This document shows positions 44,856 to 54,178 of a stretch of 64,000 nt of DNA, one piece after another; positions within the stretch are counted from its first letter, which is position 1, and every line of letters starts with the position of its first letter. Source of the stretch: Planctomycetota bacterium. GTDB taxonomy: Bacteria > Planctomycetota > PUPC01 > JACPCR01. Both the position numbers and the translations under genes were made by a program. Below the pieces are notes generated by a model. That model saw only the letters and a list, made by a program, of their open reading frames with translations, ran no database searches and was not told where the DNA came from. The DNA is taken from the NCBI GenBank assembly GCA_027625095.1, contig JAQBXN010000025.1:1-64000 (forward strand), written 5' to 3'.

Positions 44856-46268
44856 ATGCCCCCAATAGTCGCTGAAGAAAAATCCCAGACCCTCGCGGTG
44901 AACGGCGGTCCGAAAACCATTGATTCTCTTGAGGGCTCGCCGCAGCCCAAGATCTGGCACGAAGAATTCCTTCAGGTCGCCCGCACCTGGGGTTACTCCG
45001 ATGAGACCATTGAGAAGATCGGTGAGGCCATCGCGGATGAAGTACCGCCCGGAGCGCCTTTCGGTGGGGGTGCGTTTCATGGCCGCTACTACAATCCTCG
45101 CCCCTCAAATGTGGCCGAGTTTGAGGCAAAGGCCAGAGAACTTCTGAACGTGAAGCACGCCTATGCGGTCTCCAGTGGCACAGGCGCTCTCCACTCGGCA
45201 TTTATCGCCGCGGACGTCTGCACTGGCGATGAGGTCATCATTCCCGCTTACACTTTCTTTGCGACCGCATCTGCGGCGGTCGTCGCCGGCGGCATTCCAG
45301 TCTGGTGCGAGGTGGATGAATCCATGACCATGGATCCGGCAGACCTTGAAAGGAAAATCACGCCACGCACCAAGGTGATCGCCCCTGTCCACATGAACGG
45401 CTATGTCTGTGACATGGATGCGATCATGAAAGTAGCGAGGCAGCATAACCTGCGAGTCGTCGAAGATTGCGCGCAGGCGTTCGGGGCGTCCTATAAAGGA
45501 AAAAGGGTTGGCGCCTTTGGTGACTTCGGCTGCTACAGTATCAGTTGCTTTAAGGTCACCGGCGGGGGCGAAGCAGGCATGTTAGTGAGTAACGATGATC
45601 GGCTCTTTGACCGCGCTCGGAATTTCGCAGAAGCCGGCGGGTTGTGGCGTCCGAATCGCTTCGGGCATCCACGTTGGGAGGGCGAACTGTTTTGCGGCCT
45701 GAATTACCGCCAGTCTGAATTGGAAGGCGCTGTCAATCTCGTCCAAATCGGGAAGGCGCAAAAGCAGCTCGACCAGTGGCGAGCCAATAAGAGGCACCTC
45801 CTCGAATCCATTCCCGCCTACCTCCATTTGCAGCCCCAGACGATCAATGACATCGAGGGTGAAATGAACCACTCCCTTGGCTTTCTTCCTGATTCAAGAG
45901 CGGACTCCGAGAAGTTGAGTGGTGCATTACGGGCCGAAGGCCTATCGGCCGGACTGCGCGGAACTGCGCCGGACTGGCACTACGCAGACGACATGTGGCA
46001 GATAAATCAGCACATGTCCGCGACCTCCGATGGATTTCCATGGATAAGCCCGCAGACTGTTGAAAGCGGCGGGCCTCCGGATTACGGCGAAAACCCGGCC
46101 CCGAGGACCAAGGATCTTTCTGAACGCCATCTGAAAATAGGTATCGAAAAATGGTGGACAAAAAACGACTGTGCAAAGGTCGCAGAAGCCATCACAAAAG
46201 TGCTTGATGCATTTTATGAGCGGGATGGGGATAAAAAGCTTCTGAATGTCGTATCCAGGAAACGATAA
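44856..46268 (+). CDS. DegT/DnrJ/EryC1/StrS family PLP aminotransferase
   Basis: A 470-aa sugar-aminotransferase-family protein of fold I. Key residues: SSGTGALHSA (107-116) binding the PLP phosphate, Asp204 in VVEDCAQAFGA stacking on the ring nitrogen, and the Schiff-base Lys233 in SISCFKVTGGGEAG. Most relatives transaminate nucleotide-linked keto-sugars or make 3-amino-5-hydroxybenzoate. This one is about 60-90 residues longer than usual at both ends. It lies 91 bp upstream of moxR and may be the first gene of that transcript, but the spacer carries an octamer repeat. Preceding 290 bp (44566-44855) show no gene. Confidence 0.88.
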   Translation: MPPIVAEEKSQTLAVNGGPKTIDSLEGSPQPKIWHEEFLQVARTWGYSDETIEKIGEAIADEVPPGAPFGGGAFHGRYYNPRPSNVAEFEAKARELLNVKHAYAVSSGTGALHSAFIAADVCTGDEVIIPAYTFFATASAAVVAGGIPVWCEVDESMTMDPADLERKITPRTKVIAPVHMNGYVCDMDAIMKVARQHNLRVVEDCAQAFGASYKGKRVGAFGDFGCYSISCFKVTGGGEAGMLVSNDDRLFDRARNFAEAGGLWRPNRFGHPRWEGELFCGLNYRQSELEGAVNLVQIGKAQKQLDQWRANKRHLLESIPAYLHLQPQTINDIEGEMNHSLGFLPDSRADSEKLSGALRAEGLSAGLRGTAPDWHYADDMWQINQHMSATSDGFPWISPQTVESGGPPDYGENPAPRTKDLSERHLKIGIEKWWTKNDCAKVAEAITKVLDAFYERDGDKKLLNVVSRKR

Positions 46269-46308
46269 AATAGTGGAGTGCCTGGTAGGGACTGACTCTC
46301 ACACCCCC

Positions 46309-46350
46309 ATCACTCCCACGCTCCATCACTCCACACTCCATCACTCCATT
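46309..46350. repeat. Octamer repeat (ATCACTCC type) upstream of moxR
   Basis: atcactcc cacgctcc atcactcc acactcc atcactcc attc: about five 8-bp units (one shortened) ending 10 bp before the moxR start codon. On the other strand the units read GGAGTGAT, the same family as the tract at 8445. Confidence 0.85.
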
Positions 46351-46359
46351 CTTTGACTC

Positions 46360-47367
46360 ATGTCTGACACCGAAAACATAGATCTCCAGTTAGTCGAAAG
46401 AGCCCATCAGGCCAGGGACAAAATCCTTGTTGAAATCCGAAAGGTCATCATCGGTCAGGAAGACCTCGTCGATCAGGTCTTGACGTCATTGTTCGCCGGC
46501 GGACACATCCTGCTCGTCGGCGTGCCAGGCCTGGCGAAGACCCTTCTGGTCAGCACACTTGGGAAGATCCTCTCGATGGATTTCAAGCGTATTCAGTTCA
46601 CTCCGGACATGATGCCGTCGGATATCACCGGCACGGAAATCCTGGAAGAAGATCACACTACCGGTCGCAAAGAGTTCGTCTTCCGCAAGGGCCCCGTATT
46701 CACCAATCTGCTGCTTGCCGATGAAATCAACCGCACGCCTCCGAAGACTCAGGCAGCACTGATGGAAGCGATGCAGGAGAAGCAGGTGTCTGCGGGCAAT
46801 GAAACGCGAAAGCTCCAAGAGCCGTTCTTCGTGATGGCCACCCAGAATCCCATCGAGCAGGAAGGAACTTATCCTTTGCCTGAAGCTCAGCTCGACCGGT
46901 TCATGTTCATGGTCAATATCGACTATCCGCCGCTCGAAGACCTGAAAGAAATCATCAGGAAAACCACCGCGGGCGCCCTTGGGGAAGCACAAGCTGTACT
47001 CTCTGGCCAGGAAATCCTCGAACTGCGAAGCGTTGTAAGAATGGTGCCCATCAGCGAGCACGTTCTCGATTACATCGCCCGTCTTGTGGTCGCTACCCAT
47101 AGTACCTCCGATGGCGCCCCGGAAATCACAAAGAAGTATCTGGCCTGGGGCGCCGGCCCGAGAGCCGGACAGTACCTCTCACTGGGCGCCAAAAGTCGCG
47201 CCCTTCTCAGAGGAAATCTCCAGGCCACGGTTGAAGACGTCCGAGCCGTGGCCCACGCTGTTCTTCGTCATCGTCTGGTTACTAACTTCGCCGCCATGGC
47301 CGATGGTGTAGACACCAACCAAGTGGTCGATGGACTGCTGAAAGAAGTGAAAGAAGGAGGAGAGTGA
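46360..47367 (+). CDS. moxR: MoxR-family AAA+ ATPase
   Basis: A 335-aa MoxR ATPase: Walker A region GVPGLAKTLL, Walker B LLADEINR, sensor 1 MATQNPIEQEG, and the MoxR-typical FTPDMMPSDITG and EAMQEKQVSAG. MoxR proteins act as chaperone-like ATPases on VWA partners, here encoded by the DUF58 and VWA genes downstream. An IVP-gene insertion (47368-48216) now separates moxR from the DUF58 gene, which normally follows directly. Confidence 0.95.
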   Translation: MSDTENIDLQLVERAHQARDKILVEIRKVIIGQEDLVDQVLTSLFAGGHILLVGVPGLAKTLLVSTLGKILSMDFKRIQFTPDMMPSDITGTEILEEDHTTGRKEFVFRKGPVFTNLLLADEINRTPPKTQAALMEAMQEKQVSAGNETRKLQEPFFVMATQNPIEQEGTYPLPEAQLDRFMFMVNIDYPPLEDLKEIIRKTTAGALGEAQAVLSGQEILELRSVVRMVPISEHVLDYIARLVVATHSTSDGAPEITKKYLAWGAGPRAGQYLSLGAKSRALLRGNLQATVEDVRAVAHAVLRHRLVTNFAAMADGVDTNQVVDGLLKEVKEGGE

Positions 47368-47382
47368 AGAAGAAATCAAACA

Positions 47383-47470
47383 TTCAACGTTCAACGTTCA
47401 ACTCTAATCCTCACAGCTCGGATATTCGTCCCGGTATCTGCGGTTGAACGTTGAACGTTAAACGTTTGGC
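47383..47470. repeat. Heptamer repeats TTCAACG / GTTGAAC in inverted orientation
   Basis: TTCAACG x3 (47383-47402) and GTTGAAC GTTGAAC GTTAAAC GTTTGGC (47443-47470). Seventeen bases pair perfectly (47386-47402 with 47443-47459). This is the left border of the IVP-gene insertion between moxR and DUF58. Confidence 0.9.
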
Positions 47471-47485
47471 ACTTGTCAGCACAGT

Positions 47486-47872
47486 TCAGCCTTTTCGGGT
47501 TGCTTGAGTTTTCTTCTCATTGCTCTTGGCCGTTTGAATACTTGTGTAGAAAATCCTTATGAGTTCATCGGTTTCGTTCAGTAATTCGTCAATTTTGGAG
47601 GGTCGCTTTATCAGTGGCACGGCTTTAATGAGTCTCAAACAGCGGAATGATTCTTTCAACTCCTTCAGACAGATGCTCATCTTGTGAATGAAATCATTAG
47701 CCGATTCAGCGGCCTGCGCTTCACCGTGATTGAAATACGGAGAAGTGCCAGCACGCAACAACTGGCCACCAACGTGATTGCCCGCTCGATTATTCGGTAG
47801 CGCCTCGCACAACCGAATGATCCTTGAGGAAAAATCAAGAAGCCTTTCTTCCAAGTCAAATTTCGTTGCCAT
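47486..47872 (-). CDS. Four-helix-bundle protein (23S rRNA-intervening-sequence/IVP family)
   Basis: A 128-aa protein of the TIGR02436/S23 four-helix-bundle family (FDLEERLLDFSSRIIRLCEALPNNRAGNHVGGQLLRAGTSPYFNHGEAQAAESANDFIHKMSICLKELKES). The family is related to Avd, the accessory protein of diversity-generating retroelements, and to proteins encoded in rRNA intervening sequences; no reverse transcriptase or rRNA is nearby. It is antisense within an otherwise plus-strand operon and bracketed by GTTGAAC heptamer repeats, so it looks like a small inserted cassette. Confidence 0.9.
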   Translation of the reverse strand: MATKFDLEERLLDFSSRIIRLCEALPNNRAGNHVGGQLLRAGTSPYFNHGEAQAAESANDFIHKMSICLKELKESFRCLRLIKAVPLIKRPSKIDELLNETDELIRIFYTSIQTAKSNEKKTQATRKG

Positions 47873-47973
47873 ATCAACCCCTTAGTGCCATTGAACACGT
47901 TTGTTAAATATTCATCGTTCAACCTTTAGTCTTGAACCTTCCTTCCTCCCAGAGAGGGAATAACGATTCGGCA

Positions 47974-48189
47974 GTCTGAAGTTGAAAGTTTAGCGTTGAA
48001 CGTTGAACGTTCGATTTCTTGCTCATTCGCCGGCCCCCAACACTTCTACTCCCACGAGTAATGAAAACGAAACGCTCGACAATCAACTTTAAAGGTTCAA
48101 TTTTCAAGCCTCCTGCCGCACCTTGATGCTCGACTCGGTAGTCTAAAGTTAACCGTTTAACGTTGAAATTTGAATGTTGAGCGTTCGAT
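47974..48189. repeat. Heptamer repeats (GTTGAAC family), diverged direct duplication
   Basis: 47974-48015 reads as six 7-bp units (gtctgaa gttgaaa gtttagc gttgaac gttgaac gttcgat), and 48141-48189 as seven (gtctaaa gttaacc gtttaac gttgaaa tttgaat gttgagc gttcgat). Both blocks start gtct.aa and end gttcgat, and are followed by related text (cccccaacacttctactcc / gcccctaacacttgaatcc), so they are diverged copies of one module. The 344-bp stretch 47873-48216 has no gene. Confidence 0.85.
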
Positions 48190-48216
48190 TTGTCCGCCCC
48201 TAACACTTGAATCCCT

Positions 48217-49122
48217 GTGTCACCAAACGCCACATTCCGATTCCTTGATCCCGAGATCCTCCGGGCTCTTCCGAACATAGAAATCGTCGCACGATTTCTG
48301 GTGGAGGGTCTCTATGCCTCGCGGCATCGATCACCTTTTTACGGGTACAGCGTCGAGTTCAAGGATTACCGCGAATACTCGCCGGGTGACGAACCGAAGC
48401 TCATCGACTGGAAGGCGTATGCACGGACGGACAAGCATTTCGTCAAGAGGTTTGAGATGGAATCGAACATGAACGTGGTCTGTCTGCTGGATGTCAGCGC
48501 GTCCATGGGCTACCAGCCGCTCGACTCGCGACGACTGAACAAACTCGATTACGGTCGCTTTCTTGCCGCTTCACTTTGTCACCTGATTGTCAAGCAGCAG
48601 GACGCGGCTGGACTCGTCACGTTTCAAGATGAAATCGGAGACTTTCTTCCGCCCCGTCAAGGGCAGCGTCATCTGCTCAGCCTGCTTGCAAGGCTTGAAG
48701 ATATGAAGGCTGCGTCCGTTACCGATTTGGGTAACGTCCTCAAGAAGGTCTCCCAGCGCCTCCGCCGCCGCGGTCTTTTTGTTCTGATCAGCGACTGTCA
48801 CGGTGACGTCGATAAAACCATCGACGGCCTCAGACACCTCATTGTCCAGGGACACGAAGTCGTGGTCTTTCAAATCCTGGATCACGACGAAATCGAATTC
48901 CCGTACGAGAATCTGTCGAACTTCCGTGATCTTGAGACCTCAGCAGAGGTGATGATGGATCCACTTCGCCAGAGAAAGGATTACCTGGATCGCCTGAATA
49001 AATTCTGCACCGATATCCGGAACGGCAGCACCGGCAGCGGCGCCGACTACCGGCTGGTGAACACCAGCGATCCGATTGAAGTGGTCTTGCGCGATTATCT
49101 GATCTTCAGGAGGCAGAGATGA
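48217..49122 (+). CDS. DUF58 protein (VWA-like partner of MoxR)
   Basis: A 301-aa DUF58 protein with a GTG start. The family signature VEFKDYREYSPGDEPKLIDWKAYARTDKHFVKRFE is complete and is followed by a VWA-like domain with the MIDAS-type LLDVSASMGY. DUF58 proteins are cytoplasmic partners of MoxR ATPases in aerotolerance (Bat) and envelope-stress loci. The short leader is made of heptamer repeats rather than a clear ribosome-binding site, which suggests the original leader was displaced by the upstream insertion. Confidence 0.93.
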   Translation: MSPNATFRFLDPEILRALPNIEIVARFLVEGLYASRHRSPFYGYSVEFKDYREYSPGDEPKLIDWKAYARTDKHFVKRFEMESNMNVVCLLDVSASMGYQPLDSRRLNKLDYGRFLAASLCHLIVKQQDAAGLVTFQDEIGDFLPPRQGQRHLLSLLARLEDMKAASVTDLGNVLKKVSQRLRRRGLFVLISDCHGDVDKTIDGLRHLIVQGHEVVVFQILDHDEIEFPYENLSNFRDLETSAEVMMDPLRQRKDYLDRLNKFCTDIRNGSTGSGADYRLVNTSDPIEVVLRDYLIFRRQR

Positions 49123-49294
49123 TAAGCACGATGGCTCTAAACAGCCCGGAAGCGGGGAGTTGGAGTAACGGCTCTAGCCGGGCCCGGATGCCTCAGCACT
49201 CGACAAGCACCCGCCTGAAGGCGTTACTCCAACCCCGAGCAGTCATACCTATCACCAATCCCGCCCCTCCGGGGCTCAGATTTGAAGAGCCCCA

Positions 49295-51637
49295 ATGAGT
49301 TTCCTCTACGCCTCCTTGCTTGCCGGCCTTGCCGGGCTACTCGCGCCGATCATCATTCACCTGATCGCACGCAATAAATTTCCCGTCCAGGAATTTCCAG
49401 GCACCTGGCTGCTGCGTGCAGAAAGGCGAGATAACGTCTTTGCTGCACGCCTCGTCGATCCTCTTCAACTGCTGATTCGACTCTTGGTAATCGCTCTTCT
49501 TGTCGTGGCCATGTCGCGGCCTTTTCTACCGTCGGATGGTCTTGCCCCGCGCAATCTCGTCGTAGTAATTGATACTTCTGCCAGCATGAAGATGAAGACC
49601 GCGGACGAAAGCGGCAATGAGTTCGTGCCTTTCGAGTCTGCGAAGAAGGTCGCCATAGATCTTTTTAATGAAGTAAAACAACCAAGCCGCTGCGCTCTAA
49701 TTCTTTCCGGCGATCGTAATGAGATCGCTGCGGGTTGGTCTTCGGATCCCTCGGCTGCTCTAGACATTCTCAAAGACGCTGAGCCAGGCGATGGCGGGGG
49801 CCAGGGCATTGCCACGGCAGTGGCCCAGGCGGTGGAAATGGTTCGTGGACGCTACGAAATTCGCTCGCAAATCCTTGTGCTTTCTGACCTGACGAAAAGC
49901 GCGTTCGCGACGCAGAATCAGCGTGATCTTGCCGCGATTAAATCCATTAAAGAGAACATGGGCGAGAAGCTTGAAATCGTTTTCGTCGATGTATCCGGCA
50001 CGAAGGCAGAAAACCTTGGCATCGTCCACTCGGAACTCCGTGGTGGCCTGGCCCGCATCGGTGATGACGCGCACATTTTTACGAAGATCAAAAATTTCGG
50101 GAAAAAAAGAGCGGAGACGAGACTTTCCCTTTCGATCCCGGGCGTCCAGGAAGCGCCCAAAACCGATTTCTCTCTCGAACCGGACGAAGAAATCTTCATT
50201 GACCTCACCGCACGTGTAGATCGCTCTGCGCGTACCTTTGCTGCCGTTGCCATCAACGCCAAGGACGCGATTCAAGAAGACAACCAGTTTCGTGTGCCAT
50301 TCGTGGTCGGGAATTCCCGTCGCCTTCTGCTCGTCAACGGTTCGGCGGACAAGGGGAAGACTTTGAGTGCTGAGGACACCAAGCTGGCGGCCCTGGGCGG
50401 CGGAGGGGTCGAGATGCTCGCAGAGGACGCCATCGATGGGGCGCGCATCCTGCAGTTTGCCCTCAACCCGGGCCGGGAACTCGGCCTCGCTTTCGGCACC
50501 GGTTTCGACACCACTCAGATCACGACGGATGCTCTGCCGGCCCAGACCCTCAGCAAATACGACACAATCATTCTCTATGATGTGAGTTCTCTGCAAGACC
50601 AGGCTTTGGTGGATCTCGACACTTTCGTTCGGGAGGGAAAGTCGCTGATCATCTTCTGCTCCGGTGCGCTTGACCCCATGAAGTTCAATAGCACCCTGGG
50701 CAGCGGCGGCAGCGATAGGTTGCCACTTTCACCGGTACAGATTGGTAACGACCGCCAGCTCAAGGAGCCCGAGCGCATCAGCCTCGAGTCGTCGAGCCAG
50801 GTTTTGGGTGACGGGGTGACCTTCGAGCCGGGCTCGTGGCTTGCGCCTTTCAAGAATGTGGGAAGTGCGGAACTGTCTGTCATTCGTTTCGAGAAGCTGC
50901 GGGAAGTCCGAACCATCGAAAAAGGCGCCAACGTCCTCATGAACTCCGAGCAAGGCCAGCCCATAGTGATCGAAGCGCAGCGAGATTCGGGGAGAGTCAT
51001 CCTGTTCGCATTCGGAGTTGAACTGAGCCGAGGCAACATCGCCATGGCCAAGGCGTTCCCGCCGCTGATGTGGAGGCTGTTGGACTACGCTACGGGCCGG
51101 CTGCGAATCACCCCACCGGACACGCTGGTCGCGTCGCGGCCCTCGGTACTCGATGCCTCGGATACTGCGTTCCGGTTTGTCGACCAGCTTCAGTTGCGTG
51201 CGATCACAGAACGCTCGAACAGGCAGGATGTTTCAGAGGGTGAGCAGGACGAAAGCGACGCGGAACGAATCCTGCCTCTGCCAATCAGCGCACAGAAAAC
51301 GGCTCTCGTTGCAGGACTTCCTGCCGGAAATTACTGGCTGGAGAAACCGGGTAAAACGGAACTCAATTACGGGGTCGGATACCGCCGACCCATCAGCGTC
51401 AACCATGACCCCGGCGAAAGCAGCCTGGAACAGTTCGGTGACAAAGCTTTGAAGAAAGTTTTCGGAGAGGGCGTTCAAAAGGTTTCGACCGCCCAGGTGA
51501 CCTCGCTTGCGCCTAAAGGTTTCGAGGCGTGGCGGATTCTGTTGCTGATTCTGACGCTCGTTTATCTCGCCGAAGGAATCTCATCATATTTGCTGAGTAT
51601 CAAGCGGGACAAGGAATTTAAAGAAGGCTTAAGTTGA
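49295..51637 (+). CDS. BatA-type membrane protein with VWA domain
   Basis: A 780-aa membrane protein. The N-terminus has the BatA pattern: helix 1 (SFLYASLLAGLAGLLAPIIIHLI), then helix 2 (LLIRLLVIALLVVAMSRPFL). A VWA domain with MIDAS DTSASMKMK (about 92-100) follows, then long beta-rich extracytoplasmic domains and a terminal helix (ILLLILTLVYLAEGISSYLL). It should act in the membrane with MoxR and DUF58. The next gene's TTG start overlaps its stop codon, showing tight coupling. Confidence 0.88.
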   Translation: MSFLYASLLAGLAGLLAPIIIHLIARNKFPVQEFPGTWLLRAERRDNVFAARLVDPLQLLIRLLVIALLVVAMSRPFLPSDGLAPRNLVVVIDTSASMKMKTADESGNEFVPFESAKKVAIDLFNEVKQPSRCALILSGDRNEIAAGWSSDPSAALDILKDAEPGDGGGQGIATAVAQAVEMVRGRYEIRSQILVLSDLTKSAFATQNQRDLAAIKSIKENMGEKLEIVFVDVSGTKAENLGIVHSELRGGLARIGDDAHIFTKIKNFGKKRAETRLSLSIPGVQEAPKTDFSLEPDEEIFIDLTARVDRSARTFAAVAINAKDAIQEDNQFRVPFVVGNSRRLLLVNGSADKGKTLSAEDTKLAALGGGGVEMLAEDAIDGARILQFALNPGRELGLAFGTGFDTTQITTDALPAQTLSKYDTIILYDVSSLQDQALVDLDTFVREGKSLIIFCSGALDPMKFNSTLGSGGSDRLPLSPVQIGNDRQLKEPERISLESSSQVLGDGVTFEPGSWLAPFKNVGSAELSVIRFEKLREVRTIEKGANVLMNSEQGQPIVIEAQRDSGRVILFAFGVELSRGNIAMAKAFPPLMWRLLDYATGRLRITPPDTLVASRPSVLDASDTAFRFVDQLQLRAITERSNRQDVSEGEQDESDAERILPLPISAQKTALVAGLPAGNYWLEKPGKTELNYGVGYRRPISVNHDPGESSLEQFGDKALKKVFGEGVQKVSTAQVTSLAPKGFEAWRILLLILTLVYLAEGISSYLLSIKRDKEFKEGLS

Positions 51638-54048
51638 ACGATCTCGTACGACATCTTCTTTTCTGGCTGGCCGGCGATGAACGGCCCGGCGCCATCACTC
51701 GCATCAACGAGTGGCAATGGATTTCCCTCAGTCCAATGAGCCATGTTTTGCTCATTGGTGTAGGCATCCTTGCCATTGTTGCTGCTGGTCTGAACTTTCT
51801 ACCCGGAGCCGGGATGCCGTTAAGAATCCGTGTGCTCCTTTCTTCACTCCGACTGGTCGGCTTCGGACTTCTGGCTGTCATGCTGGCGCAAGTCGAACTC
51901 AAAACTCGAATCGAACGAAGCTCCGCACCAAATATCGCCATCCTCAAGGACAATTCCGGAAGCATGTCGCTGAAAGATGCGGAAGGAAAGACGCGTCTCG
52001 AAAGTGCCAGCGATTTCGCAGCGAAGCTGACCTTATCCATCGGGGAACGAGCGCATCTCGCGAACTACACCTTCGATTGGAAACTGAGGGCGGAATCGGA
52101 GGCTGCTTCGTCCGGCGGCATGACTCGAATTATGAATAGCCTGAAAGAACTTTCGGTCAGGGAAAGCAATCTCAGTGCAGCCATCCTTCTTACAGATGGG
52201 AACGACACGCTCGGCGACCAGGGTGCAGCCGTGACGCCCATCCTGGCGGCGAAGGGGCTACCGGTTTATGCCGTTGTTTTCGGTGAAAAAGACACGCGGA
52301 AGATGCCGAGAATAAGTGTGACCGGCGGAGCTGAATATGTTCGGCTGGGCGACGATCTCCACTTACGAGTTCGTCTGTCAGCAGAAGCGTTCAAGGGGCA
52401 GGTGGTCCGAGCGCAGCTCATGTTCGCCGGTGCAGAGAAGCCGCTCTTGCCGCCTCGGGAAGGAATCAGGCTTGGCGAGAAACCGATAGATTTAAGTTTT
52501 GTTGTCCGGCCCGATAAACCTGGCCGTTACGTCTATCGGATTTTGGTCGATGGAATCAAGGGAGCGGCCACGGAAAAGCTGCTCGTCGCCGAACATACAG
52601 TCGACGTGATCGACCAGCCGATTCGTGTGCTTCACATCGACATCCCCCGGCACGAAAACAAAGTCCTGGGTCACTGGTTGGCAAGAGATCCCGTCATGGA
52701 TGTCGCCAGTCTTACACTCCTGCCGCAGCAGGGCTGGTTTGCAAGGGGCAAGATGCGGCACAAAAACAAGGGCACTGGCCTGCCCGACCAGGAAGAGGAC
52801 CTTCACCAATACGATGTGATCATCCTTGGCGACATTCCGAGAACTTATTTTCGAGAAGGCGATCCAGGTGAAACCCGGATGTATTGGCTCACCGATTTCG
52901 TGAAGCGCCGTGGCGGCGGCCTGGCAACGCTCGGGGGTCGCAGTGTCTACGCTGCTGGAAATTATCAGGACTCCGCTCTGGCCGCGATTCTTCCTTTCCG
53001 TGTCGAGCGAACGCCTGAGTCCCAAATCGAAGCAAAGTTCAAGCCGCAGCCGACAGCCCTTGGATTCACGCATCCGCTGATGCAGCTCGAAGGCGACTTC
53101 GAGGGCAACCGCACCGCATGGTTTGAGCTGCCGGAAATCAACGGCTGCAATCGAGTGGGCGATATCAAACCGGGCGCGACCTTACTCGCAGTGAAGCAGG
53201 ACGAAGAAAAGCCGATGCCCGTCATTGCCTGTCAAAACGTCGGCAAAGGACGTGTCCTCTCGCTGTCAGCCGATACCACCTGGCGCTGGGAGATGATGCG
53301 TCCCGCGGGTTCAGAAGAGGATGGCGTCCCCGAGGGTAAAGATTATTTCCGGATCTTCTGGGGCAACGCGATTCGATACCTGGCTCCTGATCCCCGACTC
53401 GAACCCGGACGCCCCCAGGTGGCCCGGCAGCAGGGACGTGCAGAAGTTGGCCAGACCCTGATGCTCTCCACCCGGTTGGTTGACCGCGTTTACAATCCTT
53501 TGCGTAAAGCGGATCTGACGGTTCGGGTGTCCACACCTTCGGGTAAGGCGTATCGCATTTTTCCGAAAGACAGCCGTAGCAAGCCCGGGGTGTACGAATA
53601 TCCGGTCACTGTCGATGAGGCCGGCGAATGGAAAGTCTCCGCGGTCAACGATGAGGCCGAGGTGCTTGCCGAAATAGAAAAAGCCAAGTCAGCCTTGAAG
53701 AAAGTGGAATCGTCGAAGGACAAATTTGCTGTGGAAGAAGCCAAGGCTCGCTTGACCCTCGCTCAATCGAAGATAGCGGCAGAGAACTTCAAAGTAGGCG
53801 AGAGCCTCAGCGAGCTGGAAGAGCCCCGCGCAAAACCAGAGGCCATGTCGGCCTTCACCGAACTTACCGGTGGTGCTTCCTGTTCACCTGCGCAGATTCA
53901 GAATCTTATCGAAGCATTGAAGTTGGACGTTCACACCCAGACTGAAGAATTGACCATCTCTGTCTGGAATCTTCCGGCAGTGTTGACGTTGTTTATAGTT
54001 CTGTTCGTCCTGGATTGCCTGATTAGAAAGAGGAGGGGATTGGTGTGA
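51634..54048 (+). CDS. Membrane VWA protein with glutamine-amidotransferase-like domain
   Basis: An 804-aa protein starting at TTG 51634, overlapping the previous stop. Two N-terminal helices (LLIGVGILAIVAAGLNFL, LRLVGFGLLAVMLAQVEL) precede a VWA domain with MIDAS DNSGSMSLKD. Then comes a class I glutamine-amidotransferase-like fold (about 340-560, VIILGDIPRTYF ... VKRRGGGLATLGG), beta domains, a coiled coil (EIEKAKSALKKVESSKDKFAVEEAKARL) and a C-terminal helix (AVLTLFIVLFVLDCLI). Such proteins pair with BatA-like partners in PVC operons. A REP-rich insertion begins just after the stop codon. Confidence 0.85.
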   Translation: MNDLVRHLLFWLAGDERPGAITRINEWQWISLSPMSHVLLIGVGILAIVAAGLNFLPGAGMPLRIRVLLSSLRLVGFGLLAVMLAQVELKTRIERSSAPNIAILKDNSGSMSLKDAEGKTRLESASDFAAKLTLSIGERAHLANYTFDWKLRAESEAASSGGMTRIMNSLKELSVRESNLSAAILLTDGNDTLGDQGAAVTPILAAKGLPVYAVVFGEKDTRKMPRISVTGGAEYVRLGDDLHLRVRLSAEAFKGQVVRAQLMFAGAEKPLLPPREGIRLGEKPIDLSFVVRPDKPGRYVYRILVDGIKGAATEKLLVAEHTVDVIDQPIRVLHIDIPRHENKVLGHWLARDPVMDVASLTLLPQQGWFARGKMRHKNKGTGLPDQEEDLHQYDVIILGDIPRTYFREGDPGETRMYWLTDFVKRRGGGLATLGGRSVYAAGNYQDSALAAILPFRVERTPESQIEAKFKPQPTALGFTHPLMQLEGDFEGNRTAWFELPEINGCNRVGDIKPGATLLAVKQDEEKPMPVIACQNVGKGRVLSLSADTTWRWEMMRPAGSEEDGVPEGKDYFRIFWGNAIRYLAPDPRLEPGRPQVARQQGRAEVGQTLMLSTRLVDRVYNPLRKADLTVRVSTPSGKAYRIFPKDSRSKPGVYEYPVTVDEAGEWKVSAVNDEAEVLAEIEKAKSALKKVESSKDKFAVEEAKARLTLAQSKIAAENFKVGESLSELEEPRAKPEAMSAFTELTGGASCSPAQIQNLIEALKLDVHTQTEELTISVWNLPAVLTLFIVLFVLDCLIRKRRGLV

Positions 54049-54052
54049 TTGG

Positions 54053-54165
54053 GATTCCCAGGCGCCACTACTTGCCCAGTGGAGCTTCACGTTTTTCTCT
54101 CGCGCAAGATGCGCTTGATTCCCAGATGCCACTGGCTTGCCCAGTGGAGCTTCACGTTTTTCTCT
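54053..54165 (+). repeat. Two REP-like hairpin elements upstream of the Y1 transposase gene
   Basis: Direct copies at 54053-54100 and 54117-54165 of GATTCCCAGATGCCACTGG-CTTGC-CCAGTGGAGCTTCACGTTTTTCTC. CCACTGG and CCAGTGG form a 7-bp stem; in the first copy one base is lost from the left stem. The second copy ends 13 bp before the transposase ATG. Confidence 0.9.
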
Positions 54166-54178
54166 AAGCTCAGCACAG

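Noticed and set aside
44553-44856. 72- and 76-aa overlapping ORFs upstream of the DegT gene
   Set aside because: They overlap each other in different frames, lack motifs and occupy a divergent promoter region.
47486-47872. Diversity-generating retroelement accessory gene (avd)
   Set aside because: The protein fits the related four-helix-bundle family, but there is no reverse transcriptase, template repeat or variable repeat nearby.
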